DNA from: Chloroflexota bacterium
GTDB taxonomy: Bacteria; Chloroflexota; Dormibacteria; CF-121
Assembly (NCBI GenBank): GCA_005880605.1
Contig: VBIS01000161.1
Coordinates: 1 to 32,882, forward strand
Length of the DNA stretch: 32,882 nt
Reading direction: 5' to 3'
The notes below the pieces were generated by a model that had not been told where the DNA came from, did no database searches, and saw nothing but the letters and a program-made list of their open reading frames with translations. The stretch's first letter is position 1; each line of letters begins with the position of its first letter. The translations under genes and the position numbers were made by a program. Of this stretch, positions 32,369 to 32,882 are shown piece after piece.

Positions 32369-32882
32369 TCATTCGTCGAAGGCATCGAGCGCCAGCTGGA
32401 GCGCTCGACCAACCGTCTGTTCCTCCTGGCGTGATCCCTGCTTGTGATCGACGAGCTTGCGAACCATTTCTCCGCGGCTGGTGAACTCCTGGGTCGCCGC
32501 CTCGAGGTCGTGCGAGACGCGAGACTGGTCGCGGAACTCGAGATAGGCGAATCCGTCGCTACACTCGGTCGACAGTGCCTGCGGATCGATGTTCAACGAC
32601 CGGGCCCGTTCGCCGACCAGCGTCGCCCGGATCACGGCGCCCTCCAGGTGCTTGCCCTCACGAATCGCAAAGACCGCGTCGCGCACCTGGTCGGGGCTTG
32701 TCATGCCGGTGATATCGATCGTCTCTTGGGCGAACTGGCGCTGATTGACGTCCTCCAGCAACACGTGCACCGCGCCATCATCCTCGATGGTCACGAGCGC
32801 GGTACAATGCCGCCCGGTTTCGTTCCACCCCAACGGTTCGGGACTACCCGGATATGTCATCGGGCCGCCCGTGCGTGCCTCG
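32369..32882 (-). CDS. SbcD/YhaO-like DNA repair exonuclease, C-terminal part (5'-partial)
   Basis: The frame is open to the window edge. Residues just before the first Met (EARTGGP) continue into MTYPGSPEPLGWNETG, the conserved end of the Mre11/SbcD metallophosphoesterase domain. What remains is the capping/C-terminal region that contacts the ATPase, ending in a helical tail (REEQ-like, then LQLALDAFDE). The catalytic metal motifs lie outside the window. In the YhaO-YhaN pair this protein supplies Mn-dependent nuclease activity. It is 28 nt upstream of the ATPase gene on the same strand. Confidence 0.82.
   Translation of the reverse strand, partial: EARTGGPMTYPGSPEPLGWNETGRHCTALVTIEDDGAVHVLLEDVNQRQFAQETIDITGMTSPDQVRDAVFAIREGKHLEGAVIRATLVGERARSLNIDPQALSTECSDGFAYLEFRDQSRVSHDLEAATQEFTSRGEMVRKLVDHKQGSRQEEQTVGRALQLALDAFDE

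Overview
The window is about 33 kb of GC-rich, densely packed bacterial chromosome. I see no rRNA, tRNA, transposon, phage or CRISPR. The gene set includes GerW/YtfJ, a LysM-CHAP exported hydrolase, an MshC-like cysteine ligase, E1alpha/E1beta/E2 genes without lpd, and membrane molybdenum and heme proteins. Many start codons sit 6-9 nt after a TANNNT hexamer, which suggests leaderless transcripts. Together this fits a soil or subsurface member of the Terrabacteria, such as Chloroflexota, Dormibacterota or a deep actinobacterial relative. That assignment is an inference with low confidence.

Layout. 1-4.4 kb: a 5'-truncated, frameshifted FAD dehydrogenase; a TetR regulator with a flavodiiron-type MBL protein; a divergent SAM methyltransferase interrupted by two adjacent in-frame UGA codons; and a lactonase-like MBL hydrolase. 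4.4-7.8 kb: the pyruvate (2-oxo acid) dehydrogenase operon pdhA-pdhB-pdhC on the minus strand. 7.9-11.1 kb: queF, a catalytically dead trypsin-like/TIG protein, a compact CysS/MshC-like ligase with a strong bidirectional terminator, and a small exported protein. 11.2-13.8 kb: DUF309, a GAF histidine-kinase-like protein lacking its histidine, and a damaged PHP phosphoesterase, flanked by two small arrays of related hairpins. 13.8-18 kb: a hotdog thioesterase fused to an alpha/beta hydrolase, a LysM-CHAP hydrolase, and an amidase with a 53-aa upstream partner. 18.1-19.5 kb: an unrecognised protein with a nuclease-like core behind a good promoter. 19.6-22.9 kb: an envelope redox operon (2-TM protein, membrane molybdopterin oxidoreductase, 57-aa exported protein, ApbE, ferric-reductase-like heme protein). 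23-29 kb: housekeeping and accessory genes (two GNATs, GerW, a class V aminotransferase-like protein, an EamA transporter, a DedA-RDD fusion, small unknowns). 29.1-32.9 kb: a YhaN-like ATPase and the C-terminus of its SbcD/YhaO-like nuclease partner.

The two most unusual signals are outside ordinary gene content. First, five hairpins in two arrays 1.7 kb apart have different, fully compensated stems but share a 12-nt loop, CCGG[C/T]GTGGAAA, and a repeat period of 33-34 nt. In the second array the loops coincide with -35-like elements of two divergent promoters. Second, the methyltransferase reads through in the same frame on both sides of TGA-TGA, and 17 nt later there is a small stem-loop with a GGUCC apex, as expected of a bacterial SECIS element. 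Selenocysteine, nonsense decay and sequence error all remain possible.
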